A stretch of 64,000 bases of DNA from Amycolatopsis sp. NBC_01488 (GTDB lineage: Bacteria > Actinomycetota > Actinomycetes > Mycobacteriales > Pseudonocardiaceae). The position numbers and the translations under genes are program-made. Under the pieces are notes generated by a model. The model did no database searches, was not told where the DNA came from, and worked only from the letters and a program-made list of their open reading frames with translations. The stretch is taken from assembly GCF_036227105.1 (NCBI RefSeq), contig NZ_CP109434.1, positions 7,846,501 to 7,910,500 on the forward strand, written 5' to 3'. The number at the start of each line of letters is the position of its first letter. Position 1 is the first letter of the stretch. Below, piece after piece: positions 37,788 to 46,211 of this stretch.

Positions 37788-39308
37788 TCAGGAGGTGCAG
37801 GGGGTGGCCCCGACGGCGAACCCGCCGGGACTGCCGGTGGCCGAGCCGGTCGCCTGGAAGCCGATCGACGTCGACGCGCCGCCGGCCAGGTCGGGCGCCC
37901 ACGTCGGCGCCTTGGCGCTCGCCTGCTGCCCGGACTGGGTGACGGTGGCGCCCCAGCCGCCGGTGATCTGCGTCCCCGCAGGCACGGTCCAGCCGAGCGT
38001 CCAGGTCTTCAGCGGCGTGGTGCCGGTGTTCTTGAGCGTGACGGAGGCGACGAACCCGCCCTGCCACGCGTTGTCGACGTGGTAGGCGACCGCGCAGCTC
38101 ACCGCGGGCGGCGGATCGGTCGTCCCGCCACCGCCGCCGACCGGCGGGATCAGGTACGGCTGCAGGATGGCCTGCTTGGCCTGGTTGACCGTGGTCCAGT
38201 CGTCGTTGAGGATGCCGCCGGTGTCCCCCGAGTTGGGGTTCCACGACCAGTAGGTGAAGCTCATGCCGGTCGGTCCGGTGCCCGCGTACTTCAGCAGCTC
38301 CTGCAGCCAGACCTTGTCGCGCGGGTCGGCGAGCGTGGTGCCGAACTCGCCGAGCAGCACCGGCGCGATGTTCTGCTTCTGCAGGTAGCCGAAGAAGTGG
38401 TCCCAGAGCGCCGGCAGGTTCGCCGGGAACGACGGGTCGGAGAACCACGGCTGGGCGAACACCGACGTCGCGTACTCGTGCGCGGAGTAGACCAGCTTGT
38501 CCGGTTTGGACAGTCGCACCGGGAACTGGCGCGCGCCGGAGAGGTTGCCGCCCCACCAGCCGCACTGCGGGTCGCCGGTGCCGGCGACGCAGTCGACGCC
38601 CTCGACGATGACCAGCCAGTCGGGATTGGCCGCGAGGACGGCGTTCCCGCCGCGTTCGGCGGCCAGCCGCCAGTCGGTCGCGGTGTCGCCGCAGCCCCAG
38701 CACGCGCCGCCGCCACCCTGGATCGAGTGGGGCTCGTTGTGCAGGTCGGCGCCGATCACCGTGGGGTTGCCCTTGTAGTGCTGGGCGAGCATCGTCCAGT
38801 CGGACAGCCACCGGCTCTCCGGATACGCGCTGGTGTACCAGAGCGGGGACTGCGCACCGGAGTCCGGGCGGTGCTGGTCGAGGACGACGCGCATGCCCTT
38901 GGTGCCCGCGTAGGCGATGATCTTGTCCAGTACCTGGAGCCCGGAAAGCCCTTGCAGATCGGGATTCTGGACGGCGTCGATGCTGTTCGGCGTGACGCCG
39001 GGGTCGAACAGCTGGTTGGAATACGGCAGCCGCAGCGTGTTGTAGCCGAGGCTCGCCATCTGGTCGAGCATGTCCTTGTAGTTGCGGCTCCACAGGCCGT
39101 GGGGCGCGTAGTTGCCGGTTTCGGCACCGAACCAGTTGACGCCGGTCATCCGCACGGGCGCACCGGTGGCGTCGACCAGCTGGGAACCGACAGCGTGCCA
39201 ATAGCCGGTTCCGGTGCCGGATGCCGCGGGAGCCGCGGTGGCCGGGGACGCCGTGAGAACGGCGCCCCCGACCAGTGCGGCGACCGCGAGTGCGAGCAGT
39301 CGCTTCAT
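37788..39308 (-). CDS. Secreted GH5 endoglucanase with C-terminal CBM2
   Basis: 506 aa, ATG 39308. Signal peptide ~1-26, GH5 catalytic barrel ~30-390 with acid/base Glu in VIGADLHNEPHS (~193) and nucleophile Glu in VLLGEFGTTL (~321), a Gly-rich linker (PPVGGGGGTTDPPPA), then CBM2 ~410-506 (CAVAYHVDNAWQGGFVAS ... GATPCTS). The module order is reversed relative to the other GH5 enzyme (26.4 kb), and the catalytic domain is a different GH5 subgroup (DQHRPDSGAQSPLWYTS). Middle gene of the GH48-GH5-GH6 operon: 10 nt after GH48 and 26 nt before GH6. Confidence 0.95.
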   Translation of the reverse strand: MKRLLALAVAALVGGAVLTASPATAAPAASGTGTGYWHAVGSQLVDATGAPVRMTGVNWFGAETGNYAPHGLWSRNYKDMLDQMASLGYNTLRLPYSNQLFDPGVTPNSIDAVQNPDLQGLSGLQVLDKIIAYAGTKGMRVVLDQHRPDSGAQSPLWYTSAYPESRWLSDWTMLAQHYKGNPTVIGADLHNEPHSIQGGGGACWGCGDTATDWRLAAERGGNAVLAANPDWLVIVEGVDCVAGTGDPQCGWWGGNLSGARQFPVRLSKPDKLVYSAHEYATSVFAQPWFSDPSFPANLPALWDHFFGYLQKQNIAPVLLGEFGTTLADPRDKVWLQELLKYAGTGPTGMSFTYWSWNPNSGDTGGILNDDWTTVNQAKQAILQPYLIPPVGGGGGTTDPPPAVSCAVAYHVDNAWQGGFVASVTLKNTGTTPLKTWTLGWTVPAGTQITGGWGATVTQSGQQASAKAPTWAPDLAGGASTSIGFQATGSATGSPGGFAVGATPCTS

Positions 39309-39318
39309 CGAGAACCTT

Positions 39319-42264
39319 TCAGCCGAACAGGACGACGTGCGCGGCGAACGCCGTGGCGATCTCCGACTGCGCCCAGAACCGGTGGTAGGTGAACGTCGGC
39401 GCGGCGCCACCGTCCAGGTAGGCCTGGACCTTCGGCCACTGCGGGTCGCTCTTGTAGAACGACCGGATCGACTCGAACGTGGAGCTGGAGTTGATCGCGT
39501 CGCCGTTCGGCATCGTGCCGGTCCAGCCCGAGGGCACGTAGAGCCCCTGGTCCGTGGTGGCGTTGTAGGCGTCGTCGAACCGGTTGTAGTCCGTCCGGGT
39601 CTCCGGCACCGCGATGCCCTTGCTGTCGGTGTTCGCCGAGAGCGCGGTCAGCAGCTGCTCGCCCACGGTCTTCGCCTGGGCGTTGTTCGAGCCGGACGCG
39701 TAGTAGAGCAGCGTCTTGGCCAGCGAGGCCGCGACCCCGACGTCCTGGCTGTAGTTCTTCACCGTGACGTGCAGGCCGGTGTTCGAGCCGGGGCTGGTGG
39801 CGTTCCAGGTGTCCGGCGCGCCGCTCCAGCCGAGGTCGGACGGGATCTGGAAGCTCCCGCCGGCCCCGACCGTGGTGTTGGCGATGGCCCACGGGACCCA
39901 CTTGTCGAGGATCTTCTTCGCCCGGGCGTCGCCGGTCGCCTGGTAGTACTCGGCGATCCGTTCCATGCCCCAGGTCTGGAAGCCGAACCACTGGTTGCTC
40001 GGCGGGTCGTGCCAGACCGGCTGCTGGTCGTAGAACATCCCGTAGAACGTCGGCGTGCCGGCCGGCGGGGTGCCGTACTGGCCGTCCCAGCTGTTGGTCG
40101 CGCCGCCGGCGAGGCCGCCTTCGGACGACTGGAGCCACTGCAGGAACTCCAGCTGCCGCCCGAGGCTGGTCGCCCAGTCGCTCGCGCCGGTCGCCGAAGT
40201 GACCTTCAGCCCCGGATCCGTCGACAGCGCGTACGCCGCCAGCGGATTCTGGTAGCCCTGGTGCGCCGCGCCGTCTCCGATGCGCCACGCCCACGCGCTG
40301 CCGGTGTCGAGCGAGCCGCCCCACGCGTAGTACCACGAGATCAGGTAGTGCTCGCTGTCCTTGCCGGTGCCGGCGGCACAGCTCGACGCGCCGACGCAGT
40401 TGCCGATCTTCTTGAAGTACTTGTCGAACAGCGAGTACCGCAGGTAGTCGCCCATCTTCGACGCCTTCTTCACCACGGCCGCGACGTCGGCGCTCTTGCC
40501 CTGCGCCTGAGCCCACTTCTCGGCCTGGAAGGCCACCTGCACGGCGCGGGCGTCCGCGTCTGGCGCGTCGGTGTACTTCCACTGCTTCGCGTACGACGAG
40601 TCGCCGGTGAACAGGTCGAGGTAGCCGTTCTTGCCGCCGAACTTCATCGTGTCGCAGCTGGGCTGGGTGACGGTTTCCCAGACCGACTCCTGGGAGCCGC
40701 GCTGGAAGGTGTTGATGAATGCGGGCGCGGTGTTCGTGCCGTCCTCGCAGTGGCCGAACCCGTAGATGTTGTCCACGTCGAGCAGCCAGTGCATGCCGTA
40801 GACGTCCGCCGAGCCGTAGGCCGCCTTGAGCTCCGCCGCGATCGGGTCGCTGCCGACGGAGACGCCGGTCTGCAGCTGCGACGGATAGGACTTCGGGCTC
40901 GGGTACTCGGCCGCGTAGGTCGCCGGCTTGCTCGCGTTGTAGCCGCTGTTGGTCGGCTGGTCGGCCGTCGACGGGATCGCGTACGTCTCGATCGACGTCC
41001 AGGCCTGGTTGAACGGCGCCCAGTCCCCGGTGATCCGGCCGTAGGACGCTTCGAGCCAGAGGTAGTAGCTGAACGCCTCCGACGTCGTCTCGTGGCCGTA
41101 GTCCGGTGCCTCGACCATCAGCGTCTCGATCGAGTGGTAGGGCACCAGAATGTTCCCGAACTTGCGGAAGTAGCCGTTGTTCGGGTCCTTGATCTTGTTG
41201 TACTGGGTCAGGAACGCGAGCTGGTAGTCCGATGTGGACGACGAGATCTCGTTCACCGTGACGGTGGCCGCGGTGTAGCCGCCACTGCTCGCGGTGAAGG
41301 TGGCGCTGCCCAGCGCCCCGCCGTTGTCGGCGCTGGTCACCGTGACGTTCTGCGGGGTGTTCCAGTTCGCCGTCGTGAAGGTGAGGCTCGCCGGGGTCGC
41401 CGTCAGGTCGGTGCTGCCCGCCGTGCGTGCCACGGCGACGGTGACCGGGGCGGTCGGCGCGCCGGCGAGGGTGACGGCGAAGGTCGCCGTCCCGCCCTGC
41501 TTGACCTGCGTGGTCGCCGGGGACGCGACGATCGTGGGTCCGGAAAGGACCTTCACGCTCACCGGGCTCGACGTCGTCGACGCGTTCTTGTTGTCATACG
41601 CCTTGGCCGTGATCGCGTACGTCCCGGCGGGGACGTTCGCCCAGCTGCCTTCGAACGGCGCGGCGGTGTCGGTGGCCAGCAGCGTGTCGCCGGCGTAGAA
41701 CTCGACCTTGCTGATCGTGCCGTCGGCGTCGGCGGCCGTGGCGGCGAGCGGGATGGTGGCCGGGGCGTAGTAGGTGCCGGTCGAGGCCGGCGAGGTCAGG
41801 CTGACGGTGGGGGCTTTGTTGGCGCCGGTGCAGGCGCTGCCGTTGACGGAGAAGTCGGTCGGCGGGCGGTTGGCGGACCCCTTCGAGCCGTTGAAGCCGA
41901 ACGACGTGCTCGCCCCGGTGCCGAGGTGGCCGTTGTAGGAGAGGTTCGTCGCGGTGACCGCGGCGCCGGTCTGGGCGAAGCTGGCGCTCCAGCCCTGCTG
42001 GACCTTCTGGCCGTCGAGGAACGTCCAGCCGACCTGCCAGCTGTCGAGCGGCGCGCCGTCGTTGCGCAGCGAGACGCTGGCGGTGAACCCGGTGTCCCAG
42101 TCGTTGGTGGTGTAGGTGACGGAACAGGCGACGTCGGCGCCGAGCGCCGGGGGTGGGGCGACCAGCGCGGCGGCGGCGGTGACCATGGCCGTGACCAGGG
42201 CCAGCGCGCGGGCGCGCGGCAGGCGCGTTCGGCGCCATCGGTGCATCCGGGGAGAGGAACGCAT
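39319..42264 (-). CDS. Secreted GH48 processive cellulase, CBM2 and Ig-like modules
   Basis: 981 aa. Signal peptide ~1-43, CBM2 ~45-147, a bacterial Ig-like module ~150-250 (APTVSLTSPASTGTYYAPATI ... FYAGDTLLATD, read as separate motifs), a further beta-sandwich ~250-345 with Calx-beta-like strands (VKQGGTATFAVTL ... NWNTPQNVTVTS), then GH48 ~350-981. The catalytic acid is the Glu in YGHETTSEAFSY (~390). GH48 enzymes pull cellulose chains in from the reducing end and are key exocellulases of bacteria. First gene of the three-cellulase operon; promoter TTTACA-N18-TACCGT and CebR-type operator at 42303-42316. Confidence 0.95.
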   Translation of the reverse strand: MRSSPRMHRWRRTRLPRARALALVTAMVTAAAALVAPPPALGADVACSVTYTTNDWDTGFTASVSLRNDGAPLDSWQVGWTFLDGQKVQQGWSASFAQTGAAVTATNLSYNGHLGTGASTSFGFNGSKGSANRPPTDFSVNGSACTGANKAPTVSLTSPASTGTYYAPATIPLAATAADADGTISKVEFYAGDTLLATDTAAPFEGSWANVPAGTYAITAKAYDNKNASTTSSPVSVKVLSGPTIVASPATTQVKQGGTATFAVTLAGAPTAPVTVAVARTAGSTDLTATPASLTFTTANWNTPQNVTVTSADNGGALGSATFTASSGGYTAATVTVNEISSSTSDYQLAFLTQYNKIKDPNNGYFRKFGNILVPYHSIETLMVEAPDYGHETTSEAFSYYLWLEASYGRITGDWAPFNQAWTSIETYAIPSTADQPTNSGYNASKPATYAAEYPSPKSYPSQLQTGVSVGSDPIAAELKAAYGSADVYGMHWLLDVDNIYGFGHCEDGTNTAPAFINTFQRGSQESVWETVTQPSCDTMKFGGKNGYLDLFTGDSSYAKQWKYTDAPDADARAVQVAFQAEKWAQAQGKSADVAAVVKKASKMGDYLRYSLFDKYFKKIGNCVGASSCAAGTGKDSEHYLISWYYAWGGSLDTGSAWAWRIGDGAAHQGYQNPLAAYALSTDPGLKVTSATGASDWATSLGRQLEFLQWLQSSEGGLAGGATNSWDGQYGTPPAGTPTFYGMFYDQQPVWHDPPSNQWFGFQTWGMERIAEYYQATGDARAKKILDKWVPWAIANTTVGAGGSFQIPSDLGWSGAPDTWNATSPGSNTGLHVTVKNYSQDVGVAASLAKTLLYYASGSNNAQAKTVGEQLLTALSANTDSKGIAVPETRTDYNRFDDAYNATTDQGLYVPSGWTGTMPNGDAINSSSTFESIRSFYKSDPQWPKVQAYLDGGAAPTFTYHRFWAQSEIATAFAAHVVLFG

Positions 42265-42302
42265 GGCTGCGGAACTCCTTTGTCCGTAGGGAGCCAGCGA
42301 TC

Positions 42303-42316
42303 TGGGAGCGCTTCCA
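42303..42316. promoter_or_regulatory. CebR-type operator, GH48 operon
   Basis: TGGGAGCGCTTCCA, 13/14 to consensus, 38 nt upstream of the GH48 start. Confidence 0.85.
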
Positions 42317-42323
42317 GGCGCAG

Positions 42324-42353
42324 ACGGTAGCCAGCCGGAAACCTGGATGTAAA
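42324..42353 (-). promoter_or_regulatory. Promoter of the GH48-GH5-GH6 operon
   Basis: Minus strand TTTACA (42353-42348), 18-nt spacer, TACCGT (42329-42324), identical in both hexamers to the GH74 promoter. Confidence 0.65.
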
Positions 42354-42536
42354 GAATCGAGTCAGAAGGACACCGCGGCTGCGGATGTCACAGCAACGCT
42401 CCCCGCTCGGTCCCACTCACTGAACGCTCCTGAACAGCCGCCGCCGATCGTCGCCACCTCACTCGAACGGCCCAGTGACATGGTCACGCAGAGTGCCGAG
42501 CGAACGCCGTTTAGGGCCGAAGGCGTGCACCTCAGC

Positions 42537-42550
42537 CGGGACCGCTCCCA
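42537..42550. promoter_or_regulatory. Imperfect CebR-type operator
   Basis: CGGGACCGCTCCCA, two changes from consensus including one in the central AGCGCT. Possible auxiliary site 270 nt upstream of GH48. Confidence 0.35.
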
Positions 42551-42672
42551 GCCACCGGCGCCCCACGCCGTGTCGACCCTCCAGGCACGCGTGTCGACCG
42601 TTCCGGCACGGAGTTCAGCGGCCCGGCCGTGCGGCAGAGGTCGGCACGCGTGCTCGGCGGGCCGACACGGCG

Positions 42673-43704
42673 TCAGCTCGAGGCGCGGACCGCCAGGGAG
42701 ACCGGGAGGATCTGCTGCCGCGGCTTGAGGCTCTGGTCGTCGAGCAGCTGCAGCATCGTCTCGACCATCGCGTGGATCTGCTCGCGCGGGTCCTGGTGGA
42801 CCGACGTCAGGGGCGGGTCCATGGCCGGAGCCAGGGTCGCGTTGTCGTCGAAGCTGACCACCGCGACGTCCTCGGGGATGCGGCGGCCCGCGGCGTCCAG
42901 GGTGCGCAGCGCGCCCACCGCCATCATGTCGCTCGCGACGAACACCGCGTCGAGGTCCGGGTGGCGGGCCAGCAGCGCGGACATCGCGTTCGCGCCGCCG
43001 GACAGCGTGAAGTCGGCCTCTTCGGCCAGGTCGGTAGGGTCGAGCCCGGCGTCCAGGAGGGTCTTGCGCCAGCCGGCGAGCCGGTCGATCGGGGCGCTCT
43101 GGTCCTGCGGCCCGGCGATGGTGCCGATCCGCCGCCGCCCGGCCGCGACCAGGTGCTCGACCGCCAGCCGGGCGCCGCCCTCGTTGTCGAAGTCGACGAC
43201 GTGCACGCCGCGGCGGATGCCGGCCGCCTGGCCGCCGAACACCACCGGGATGCGCAGCAGCCGCAGCGCCTTGGGCAGCGGGTCGGCCCGGTGCGGCGCG
43301 AACACGAGCGCGCCGTCGACGTGCCCGCCTTCGAGGAACCGGACGGTCCGGCTCAGGTCCTCGCGGATGTCGCTGAAGATCAGCACCATCTGCCGGCCGA
43401 CGTCGGCGAGCTCGCGGTAGCCGGCGCGCATGACGGCGGCGCGGTACGGGTCGTCGAGCAGCCGGGACTCCGGCTCCGACAGCACCACGGCGACGGCCCC
43501 GGTGCGGCGGGTGACCAGCGAGCGGGCCGCCTGGTTCGGGGAATAGCCCAGGTCGCGGGCCGCGGCGTGGACCTTCTCGCGCGCCGCCGCGCTGACGTAC
43601 GCGTCGTCGTTCAGCGCGCGTGACGCCGTCGACCGCGACACGCCGGCGAACGCCGCGACGTCCTCCAGTGTCGGCCGCTCTTCATCCCCTGCTCGAGGCC
43701 CCAC
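42673..43704 (-). CDS. cebR: LacI-family repressor CebR
   Basis: About 343 aa. GTG 43704 is preferred (purine-rich GAGGGAGCGAGGG upstream); a GTG at 43731 would add nine residues. HTH TLEDVAAFAGVSRSTASRAL, hinge NQAARSLVTRRTGAVAVV, then a full-length periplasmic-binding-like effector domain ending VVSFDDNATLAPAMDPPLTS. It is divergent from cebE, flanked by three copies of the operator palindrome, and every secreted cellulase unit nearby has the same box. In Streptomyces, CebR represses cebEFG-bglC and cellulase genes until cello-oligosaccharide binds; the synteny here supports the same role. Confidence 0.9.
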   Translation of the reverse strand: MGPRAGDEERPTLEDVAAFAGVSRSTASRALNDDAYVSAAAREKVHAAARDLGYSPNQAARSLVTRRTGAVAVVLSEPESRLLDDPYRAAVMRAGYRELADVGRQMVLIFSDIREDLSRTVRFLEGGHVDGALVFAPHRADPLPKALRLLRIPVVFGGQAAGIRRGVHVVDFDNEGGARLAVEHLVAAGRRRIGTIAGPQDQSAPIDRLAGWRKTLLDAGLDPTDLAEEADFTLSGGANAMSALLARHPDLDAVFVASDMMAVGALRTLDAAGRRIPEDVAVVSFDDNATLAPAMDPPLTSVHQDPREQIHAMVETMLQLLDDQSLKPRQQILPVSLAVRASS

Positions 43705-43771
43705 GCCTACCGCCCTCGCTCCCTCAACCACCCGGACGTCGACAGCTTAACCGGCACGCGGGCGTGAAGTC

Positions 43772-43785
43772 CGGGAGCGCTCCTC
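43772..43785. promoter_or_regulatory. CebR-type operator, cebR-proximal
   Basis: CGGGAGCGCTCCTC, centre intact, right arm degenerate. 67 nt upstream of the cebR start; likely autoregulatory. Confidence 0.6.
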
Positions 43786-43811
43786 GCAGGAAACACTCCG
43801 GTCACGACCCC

Positions 43812-43841
43812 TTGACACCGGTGGGGGCCCCCAGCAGACTC
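43812..43841 (+). promoter_or_regulatory. Promoter of cebE
   Basis: TTGACA (43812-43817) followed by CAGACT at 43835 (N17) or AGACTC at 43836 (N18). The perfect operator begins 10 nt downstream. Confidence 0.55.
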
Positions 43842-43850
43842 GGCGGCACC

Positions 43851-43864
43851 TGGGAGCGCTCCCA
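43851..43864. promoter_or_regulatory. CebR operator, perfect palindrome
   Basis: TGGGAGCGCTCCCA, exact match to the Streptomyces CebR site and fully symmetrical, 54 nt upstream of cebE. Confidence 0.92.
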
Positions 43865-43880
43865 GTCCGGCTCCCAGCAG

Positions 43881-43894
43881 TGAGAGCGCTCATT
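43881..43894. promoter_or_regulatory. CebR-type operator, cebE-proximal
   Basis: TGAGAGCGCTCATT; the inner TGAGAGCGCTCA is close to symmetrical. 24 nt upstream of the cebE GTG and 30 nt from the perfect site, centre to centre, about three helical turns. Confidence 0.7.
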
Positions 43895-43918
43895 CCCGTC
43901 AACAAGGTGGTTGAACAC

Positions 43919-45217
43919 GTGAGAACGATCCGGAACGGCCTGGTCCTCGCACTGGGCATCACGATGACGGCGCTCGGCGCCTCGGCCTGCGGTAGCGGCG
44001 GTGACCAGACGCCGGCCGCGGCGGGCCCGAACGAGCACGTCGACCTGACGCTGTCGACGTTCACCGAGTTCGGCTACGAGGCACTCATCCCGGAATACGA
44101 GCGGCTGCACCCGAACATCAAGATCACCCACCGCAAGACCGGCCAGGGCGGCCCGTACCACCAGGACCTCATCACCAAGCTGGCCGCCGGCTCGGGTCTG
44201 GCCGACGTCGCCGCGGTGGAGGAGGGCCACCTCTCCGACGTCCTCGACAAGGGCTCGAAGTTCAACGACCTCAGCAAGATCGGCCCCGCCGACGCCTCCC
44301 CGGACCGCTGGCTCGGCTGGAAGTACGACGCCGCGAAGACCAAGGACGGCAAGGTCATCGGCTACGGCACCGACATCGGCCCGCTGGCCATGTGCTACCG
44401 CAAGGACATGTTCGCCGCGGCCGGCCTGCCGACCGACCCCGACCAGGTCAAGCCGCTGTTCGCCACCTGGGACAGCTACTTCGCCGCCGGCGCGGACTAC
44501 TCGAAGAAGACCGGCAAGGCCTGGTTCGACTCGGCCTCGCAGAACTTCAACGCCATGGTCAACCAGCTCCCGACCGGCTACCTCGGCACCGACGACAAGC
44601 TCGCCCTCGAGGGCAACCAGGGCATCAAGGACGCCTGGACCAAGGTCACCGACGCCGTGGCCAAGGGCGAGTCGGCCAAGCTCACTGCGTTCAGCAACGA
44701 GTGGAACACCGGGTTCAAGCAGGGCGCGTTCGCCACGAAGGTGTGCCCGTCGTGGATGCTCGGCGTGATCAAGGAGCAGGCCGGCCCGGAGAACGCCGGC
44801 AAGTGGGCGGTCACCGCGGCCTTCCCCGGTGGCGGCGGCAACTGGGGCGGCTCGTACCTGACCGTGCCGACGCAGTCGAAGCACCCGAAGGAGGCCGCCG
44901 AGCTGGCCGCCTGGCTGACCGCTCCGGAGCAGCAGATCAAGGCGTTCCAGGCGAAGGGCAACTTCCCCAGCCAGGTCAAGGCGCTGACCGACCCCGCGCT
45001 GCTGAGCCAGACCGACGCCTACTTCGGCGGCGCGAAGGTCGGCGAGCTGTTCGCCGAGCAGGCCAAGAAGGTCCAGAAGGCGCAGTACAAGGGCCCGGGC
45101 GACGGCCAGATCCAGGAGAACGCGGCCAGCCCTGCCCTGCAGGCGGTCGAACAGGGCAAGTCGGCGGCGGACGGCTGGCAGCAACTGGTCGACTCGGCGA
45201 AGAAGATCACCCGCTGA
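43919..45217 (+). CDS. cebE: Cellobiose/cello-oligosaccharide-binding lipoprotein CebE
   Basis: 432 aa from GTG 43919. Lipobox LGASAC with Cys24. Family 1 extracellular binding protein: QGGPYHQDLITKLAAGSGLA, VEEGHLSDVL, YGTDIGPLAMCYRKD, WDSYFAAG, GGGNWGGSYLTVP, WLTAPEQQIKAFQ. It would capture cello-oligosaccharides released by the secreted cellulases and deliver them to CebFG. First gene of cebEFG-bglC, 4 nt before cebF. Three CebR-type operators precede it. A close paralogue without permeases is at 34.5 kb. Confidence 0.93.
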   Translation: MRTIRNGLVLALGITMTALGASACGSGGDQTPAAAGPNEHVDLTLSTFTEFGYEALIPEYERLHPNIKITHRKTGQGGPYHQDLITKLAAGSGLADVAAVEEGHLSDVLDKGSKFNDLSKIGPADASPDRWLGWKYDAAKTKDGKVIGYGTDIGPLAMCYRKDMFAAAGLPTDPDQVKPLFATWDSYFAAGADYSKKTGKAWFDSASQNFNAMVNQLPTGYLGTDDKLALEGNQGIKDAWTKVTDAVAKGESAKLTAFSNEWNTGFKQGAFATKVCPSWMLGVIKEQAGPENAGKWAVTAAFPGGGGNWGGSYLTVPTQSKHPKEAAELAAWLTAPEQQIKAFQAKGNFPSQVKALTDPALLSQTDAYFGGAKVGELFAEQAKKVQKAQYKGPGDGQIQENAASPALQAVEQGKSAADGWQQLVDSAKKITR

Positions 45218-45221
45218 CCTC

Positions 45222-46211
45222 ATGACCGTCATCGACAAGGTCGCGCCGGAAGGGAGTAAGGCCGGGGAGCGCACGTCTCCCCGGCCCACCTTCCGGCACA
45301 AGCTGAGCCGGTGGGACGTCAAGGTATCGCCGTACCTCTACGTCGCGCCGTTCTTCATCGTGTTCGGGATCGTCGGGCTGTTCCCGCTGCTGTACACGGC
45401 GTACGTCTCGCTGTTCAAGTGGAAGGCCGGATCCGACGACCCCGACTTCATCGGCCTCGACAACTACAAGGAGCTCTTCGGCGACGCCCAGTTCTGGAAC
45501 GCGCTGACCAACACGATCAGCATCTTCCTGCTCTCCAGCGTCCCGCAGATCATCATCGCGGTGCTGCTGGCGGCGCTGCTCGGCGCCCGGCTGCGCGGCG
45601 CGACCGGCTGGCGCGTCGGCATCCTGCTGCCGTACGCGGCCAGCCTCGTCGCCATCGGCATCATCTTCGCCAACCTGTTCGGCCCCAGATACGGGCTGAT
45701 CAACGGCGTCCTGCAGACGATCGGGCTGGACCCGGTCGACTGGCAGGCCAGCCGCATCGGCAGCCACATCGCCATCGCGATCATGGTGAACTGGCGCTGG
45801 ACCGGGTACAACGCCCTGATCGTGCTGGCGGCCATGCAGGCCATCCCGAAGGAGCTGCACGAGGCGGCGCTGATCGACGGCGCGGGCACGTGGCGCCGGT
45901 TCTTCCACGTCACCCTGCCGCTGCTCAAGCCGACGCTGGTCTTCGTGGTCATCACCTCGACGATCGGCGGCCTGCAGATCTTCACCGAGCCCAAGCTCTT
46001 CGACGCCCTGCCCGGGTCGAACAACGGCGGCTCGACCAACCAGTTCCAGACCGTGACGCTGTACCTGTACCAGTCGGCGTTCGAGAACTACAACCTCGGC
46101 TACGCCTCGGCGATCGCCTGGGTCCTGTTCGTGATCATCGTGCTCATCGCGCTGGTGAACTTCTTCCTCACCGGCCGGCTGGCGCGCACCCCGGCGGTGA
46201 AGAAGAAATGA
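45222..46211 (+). CDS. cebF: ABC sugar permease CebF
   Basis: 329 aa, six membrane helices starting at KVSPYLYVAPFFIVFGIVGL. The EAA loop that docks the ATPase is AMQAIPKELHEAALIDGAGTWRRFF (residues ~205-229; only part quoted contiguous where conserved: EAALIDGAGTW). Overlaps cebG by ATGA. The operon lacks an ATP-binding subunit; in Streptomyces the shared ATPase MsiK serves this importer, so a distant msiK is expected. Confidence 0.93.
   Translation: MTVIDKVAPEGSKAGERTSPRPTFRHKLSRWDVKVSPYLYVAPFFIVFGIVGLFPLLYTAYVSLFKWKAGSDDPDFIGLDNYKELFGDAQFWNALTNTISIFLLSSVPQIIIAVLLAALLGARLRGATGWRVGILLPYAASLVAIGIIFANLFGPRYGLINGVLQTIGLDPVDWQASRIGSHIAIAIMVNWRWTGYNALIVLAAMQAIPKELHEAALIDGAGTWRRFFHVTLPLLKPTLVFVVITSTIGGLQIFTEPKLFDALPGSNNGGSTNQFQTVTLYLYQSAFENYNLGYASAIAWVLFVIIVLIALVNFFLTGRLARTPAVKKK

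Larger units (their letters stand above)
42265..42672. other. Intergenic region between GH48 and cebR
   Basis: 408 bp. It holds the GH48 operator (42303-42316), its promoter (42324-42353) and an imperfect operator-like site (42537-42550). A weak inverted repeat gtcggc/gccgac (42640-42666) around gcacgcgtgc follows the cebR stop and may terminate it. No gene seen. Confidence 0.5.
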
